Shown piece by piece: positions 6,532 to 7,564 of a stretch of 7,564 nt of DNA. The translations under genes were made by a program, and so were the position numbers. The notes under the pieces were generated by a model. That model made no database searches and was not told where the DNA came from. It worked only from the letters and a program-made list of their open reading frames with translations. The DNA is from CAYPOY01 sp964412395. GTDB taxonomy: Bacteria > Chloroflexota > Anaerolineae > B4-G1. How positions within the stretch are numbered: position 1 is the first letter of the stretch; each line of letters starts with the position of its first letter. The DNA lies in NCBI GenBank assembly GCA_964412395.1, contig CAYPOY010000258.1, forward strand, positions 1 to 7,564, written 5' to 3'.

Positions 6532-6549
6532 GCCCCCGTCCTCGGGGGC
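6532..6549. repeat. 7-bp C/G hairpin
   Basis: GCCCCCG (6532-6538) pairs with CGGGGGC (6543-6549) around TCCT. It lies 175 nt past the glycosyltransferase stop. No T-run follows, so a terminator role is weakly supported. Confidence 0.45.
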
Positions 6550-6566
6550 GTCTTGGGGCAGCAGAC

Positions 6567-6698
6567 TGTCCCAAAGGTGACGTTTCGCCGCAGCAGCCTC
6601 TCCTGACCCCTCCCCGGCCCTCCCCTGCGAGGGGAGAGCCGGGGAGGGCAGCGGAGTCTGGCCCGCCGCCCCGAAGAGAGCGTTACACGTTTGGGACA
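6567..6698. mobile_element. MITE-like element, 132 bp, with imperfect terminal inverted repeats
   Basis: The left end reads TGTCCCAAAGGTGACG (6567-6582). The right end read on the minus strand is TGTCCCAAACGTGTAACG (6698-6681). They share the outer nine bases, then GTG and ACG with small gaps. The inside is non-coding and dominated by a GC palindrome (6608-6648). No clear target-site duplication is seen in the flanks (gcagac and aaggaa), so this remains a candidate non-autonomous element. Confidence 0.4.
6608..6648. repeat. 19-bp GC-rich palindrome (one mismatch, 3-nt loop)
   Basis: ccctccccggccctcccct (6608-6626) pairs with 6630-6648 apart from one C:A mismatch (6619/6637), with loop GCG. 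It lies centrally in the MITE-like element. It resembles dispersed extragenic palindromes and lacks terminator features. Confidence 0.8.
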
Positions 6699-6763
6699 AA
6701 GGAATGGAGATATGGTTTGAAGCCGGGGTCTGGAAAATGTAGTTTTGGCCCAATATGCGGGGG

Positions 6764-7234
6764 TTAACAGGGGTCTAACCCGTGAAAGTGGCACTTCAAA
6801 GCCCATTTGTCCCCTCTCAGCGTATCGCCACATGCACGCCCTAATATGGCGTGAGGGAAGAATCGCTCCTGGGCAAGGACAAGCCTTGCCCCTACCGCTT
6901 CCTTCGTCAGTACCGTGGGCAACCGCTTTGGTCTCCTGGCACGAACGGAGTCAATGGGATGTTCCAGGTCTTTTTTGAGCACCTGATGGTACAAGAACAG
7001 CAAGGCACTGAGGGCCTGGTTCTGGGTGGACGCGGCGACGTTTTTATCCACGGCCAGGTAGGTCAGGAAGGTCTCGATTTCGCAGCCGCCCGTGTCTCTG
7101 GGGTGTCGCTTGTCGTGGAAGAGGATGTAGCGCTTGATCCAACTGACGTAGGCTTCTTCGGTGCGGATCGAGTAGTGCTTGACGCGCAAGGCATCACGCA
7201 CCTGGTCGAGTAGTCTCTTGGGTTGCTGGCGCAT
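6764..7234 (-). pseudogene. Truncated integron-integrase-type tyrosine recombinase (N-terminal SAM-like domain only)
   Basis: Intact family members bind and recombine specific DNA sites through an N-terminal core-binding domain and a C-terminal catalytic domain (R...K...HxxR...H/W...Y). From ATG 7234 (complement) the product has 156 residues. Residues 1-113 fit the core-binding domain of IntI-like enzymes: LLDQVRDALRVKHYSIRTEEAYVSWIKRYILFH is split over about 8-40, and AASTQNQALSALLFLYHQVL and RRPKRLPTVLTKEA follow. In relatives the last motif leads straight into the catalytic domain. Here, from about residue 114 (position 6895), the frame enters a small palindrome and then unrelated sequence (ARLVLAQERFF...) to a stop at 6764-6766. 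None of the catalytic residues is present, so it cannot recombine DNA by itself. A good ribosome binding site and an upstream consensus promoter remain, suggesting recent decay. An expressed DNA-binding fragment acting as an inhibitor is conceivable but unsupported. Confidence 0.8.
6871..6891. repeat. 8-bp perfect hairpin at the integrase truncation point
   Basis: GGGCAAGG (6871-6878) pairs with CCTTGCCC (6884-6891) around ACAAG. The integrase homology stops at about 6896, a few bases from this stem. The small palindrome therefore coincides with the break and may have inserted there or marked the deletion joint. Confidence 0.7.
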
Positions 7235-7240
7235 TTTGGG

Positions 7241-7248
7241 CTCCTTTC
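7241..7248 (-). promoter_or_regulatory. Ribosome binding site of the integrase remnant
   Basis: On the minus strand GAAAGGAG ends 6 nt before ATG 7234, which makes this start the clear choice. Confidence 0.8.
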
Positions 7249-7283
7249 AGTTGCATATCGGGGGTCAGGGGTGTACAATACCA

Positions 7284-7295
7284 GCGAAGCTTCGC
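7284..7295. repeat. 12-bp perfect palindrome GCGAAGCTTCGC
   Basis: It lies about 50 nt upstream of the integrase start, within the leader. It could be an operator-like dyad or part of an attachment site; nothing in the sequence decides between these. Confidence 0.5.
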
Positions 7296-7432
7296 CTCAA
7301 ACCGACAAATGGGACTAGAGCACGGATACACGTAGATAAGAATAGCGAGTCAGCGAGTTGGCGTTCAGCTACATTCAAAATCTTGTCTCATTCGTAAAGA
7401 ATTTTGGGCTTCAAGGAATCTAGTCACGAGTT

Positions 7433-7470
7433 GAACACCGTGTGATGGCCGGGCAGTAGAACGGGTGTTC
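7433..7470. repeat. 7-bp inverted repeat at the predicted 5' end of the minus-strand transcript
   Basis: GAACACC (7433-7439) and GGTGTTC (7464-7470) are separated by 24 nt. Transcription from the promoter at 7506-7478 would begin near 7471, so the RNA would start with this stem. Confidence 0.45.
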
Positions 7471-7477
7471 TAGGTTA

Positions 7478-7506
7478 ATTATACTCGATTTGTCCCGCCA
7501 TGTCAA
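7478..7506 (-). promoter_or_regulatory. Perfect sigma-70 consensus promoter reading toward the integrase remnant
   Basis: On the minus strand, -35 TTGACA (7506-7501), a spacer of exactly 17 nt (7500-7484) and -10 TATAAT (7483-7478) match the consensus at all twelve positions. Transcription should start near 7471 and run toward the integrase start 237 nt away. This is the only such match I noticed in the window. Confidence 0.8.
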
Positions 7507-7554
7507 GCGGTTGAACTAAGCGCTTCGCGCAGAGATCGCTCTCCGCGACAAATC
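7487..7554. repeat. Nested inverted repeats overlapping the promoter
   Basis: The outer arms GATTTGTC (7487-7494) and GACAAATC (7547-7554) are perfect. Inside lies CGCGCAGAG (7526-7534) with CTCTCCGCG (7539-7547), 8 of 9 pairs around ATCG. The left outer arm lies in the promoter spacer, so a protein binding here could block transcription. It could be an operator or a recombinase site. Confidence 0.4.
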
Positions 7555-7564
7555 CTCTGACATT

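Larger units (their letters stand above)
6358..6763. other. 406-nt non-coding zone between the glycosyltransferase and the integrase remnant
   Basis: I see no intact gene. From left to right it holds the minus-strand choice-of-anchor-like tail, degenerate tandem words (6453-6527), a C/G hairpin (6532-6549), a MITE-like element (6567-6698) with an internal palindrome, and about 65 nt of unassigned sequence. Open frames crossing it on either strand are rich in Arg/Pro/Ser and match no family I know. No T-rich intrinsic terminator for the glycosyltransferase is evident. Confidence 0.7.
7235..7564. other. 330-nt non-coding leader and flank upstream of the integrase remnant
   Basis: No gene is recognisable on either strand, and the stretch looks more AT-rich than the operon genes. 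On the minus strand it holds a consensus promoter (7506-7478) and then a leader of about 237 nt to the integrase start. It also contains a 12-bp palindrome, two inverted-repeat pairs and a ribosome binding site. In integrons the region upstream of the integrase start carries the attachment site, so this is where one would look for it, but no convincing attI/attC site is visible. Confidence 0.6.

Noticed and set aside
6532..6549. Intrinsic terminator for the glycosyltransferase
   Set aside because: The stem is GC-rich but is followed by GTCTTGGGG rather than a T-run, and lies 175 nt past the stop.
6417..6833. Minus-strand open frames across the non-coding zone
   Set aside because: The Arg/Pro/Ser-rich products run through palindromes and repeats, with no family resemblance.
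587..6891. CRISPR array from the many palindromes
   Set aside because: The palindromes differ in sequence, are single copies and are not regularly spaced; no cas gene is present.
6745..7213. Plus-strand open frames opposite the integrase remnant
   Set aside because: They are antisense to a clearly recognisable integrase domain and have no motifs of their own.
7430..7516. Integron attachment sites from two GTTGAAC (GTTRRRY-type) motifs at 7430 and 7510
   Set aside because: The 7-mer consensus is loose and expected by chance at about one per 3 kb per class and strand. No matching RYYYAAC partner or folded attC-like structure was found.

Overview
The window looks like chromosomal DNA of a GC-rich bacterium with compact operons and many small GC-rich palindromes dropped into genes and gene junctions. 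A large GT-C glycosyltransferase with a soluble beta-rich tail, paired HlyD-like adaptors, an integron-type recombinase remnant and short degenerate repeat words together remind me of environmental Chloroflexota (Anaerolineae-like) genomes. That placement is a pattern-based inference; no rRNA or marker gene is present.

Layout. Positions 1-3456 hold a three-gene export operon on the + strand: the 3' part of an ABC transporter ATPase (Walker A lies off the window), a membrane-anchored HlyD-type adaptor (839-2206), and a second, paralogous adaptor with a lipoprotein signal (about 2218-3456). Gaps are 4 and 11 nt, so co-transcription and translational coupling are likely. No ABC-2 permease is visible; it would have to lie upstream of position 1. 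Next, 64 nt further on and probably in the same transcript, is a roughly 945-residue family-39-type (GT-C) glycosyltransferase (3520-6357) with about 11-12 membrane segments and a long extracytoplasmic tail of three beta-sandwich-like repeats.

Positions 6358-7564 form a decayed accessory zone. It holds a minus-strand remnant resembling the C-terminus of a choice-of-anchor Q / parallel beta-helix surface protein, degenerate repeat words, a 132-bp MITE-like element with a strong internal palindrome, and a minus-strand integron-integrase-type gene cut off after its N-terminal SAM-like domain by a small palindrome. About 240 nt upstream of that remnant is a textbook sigma-70 promoter (TTGACA, 17 nt, TATAAT) pointing toward it. 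The motif GACAAAT occurs four times around the remnant as two inverted pairs.

How the genes could work together: the ATPase powers an ABC-2 exporter and the two adaptors form its extracytoplasmic conduit. The glycosyltransferase transfers a lipid-linked sugar at the outer face of the membrane. Whether it acts on the exporter's substrate is unknown. I found no clear new defence or biosynthetic system. The most notable material is the layered palindrome and repeat invasion, the two unlike anchors on the paired adaptors, the uncertain start of the second adaptor, and the strong promoter feeding a broken recombinase.
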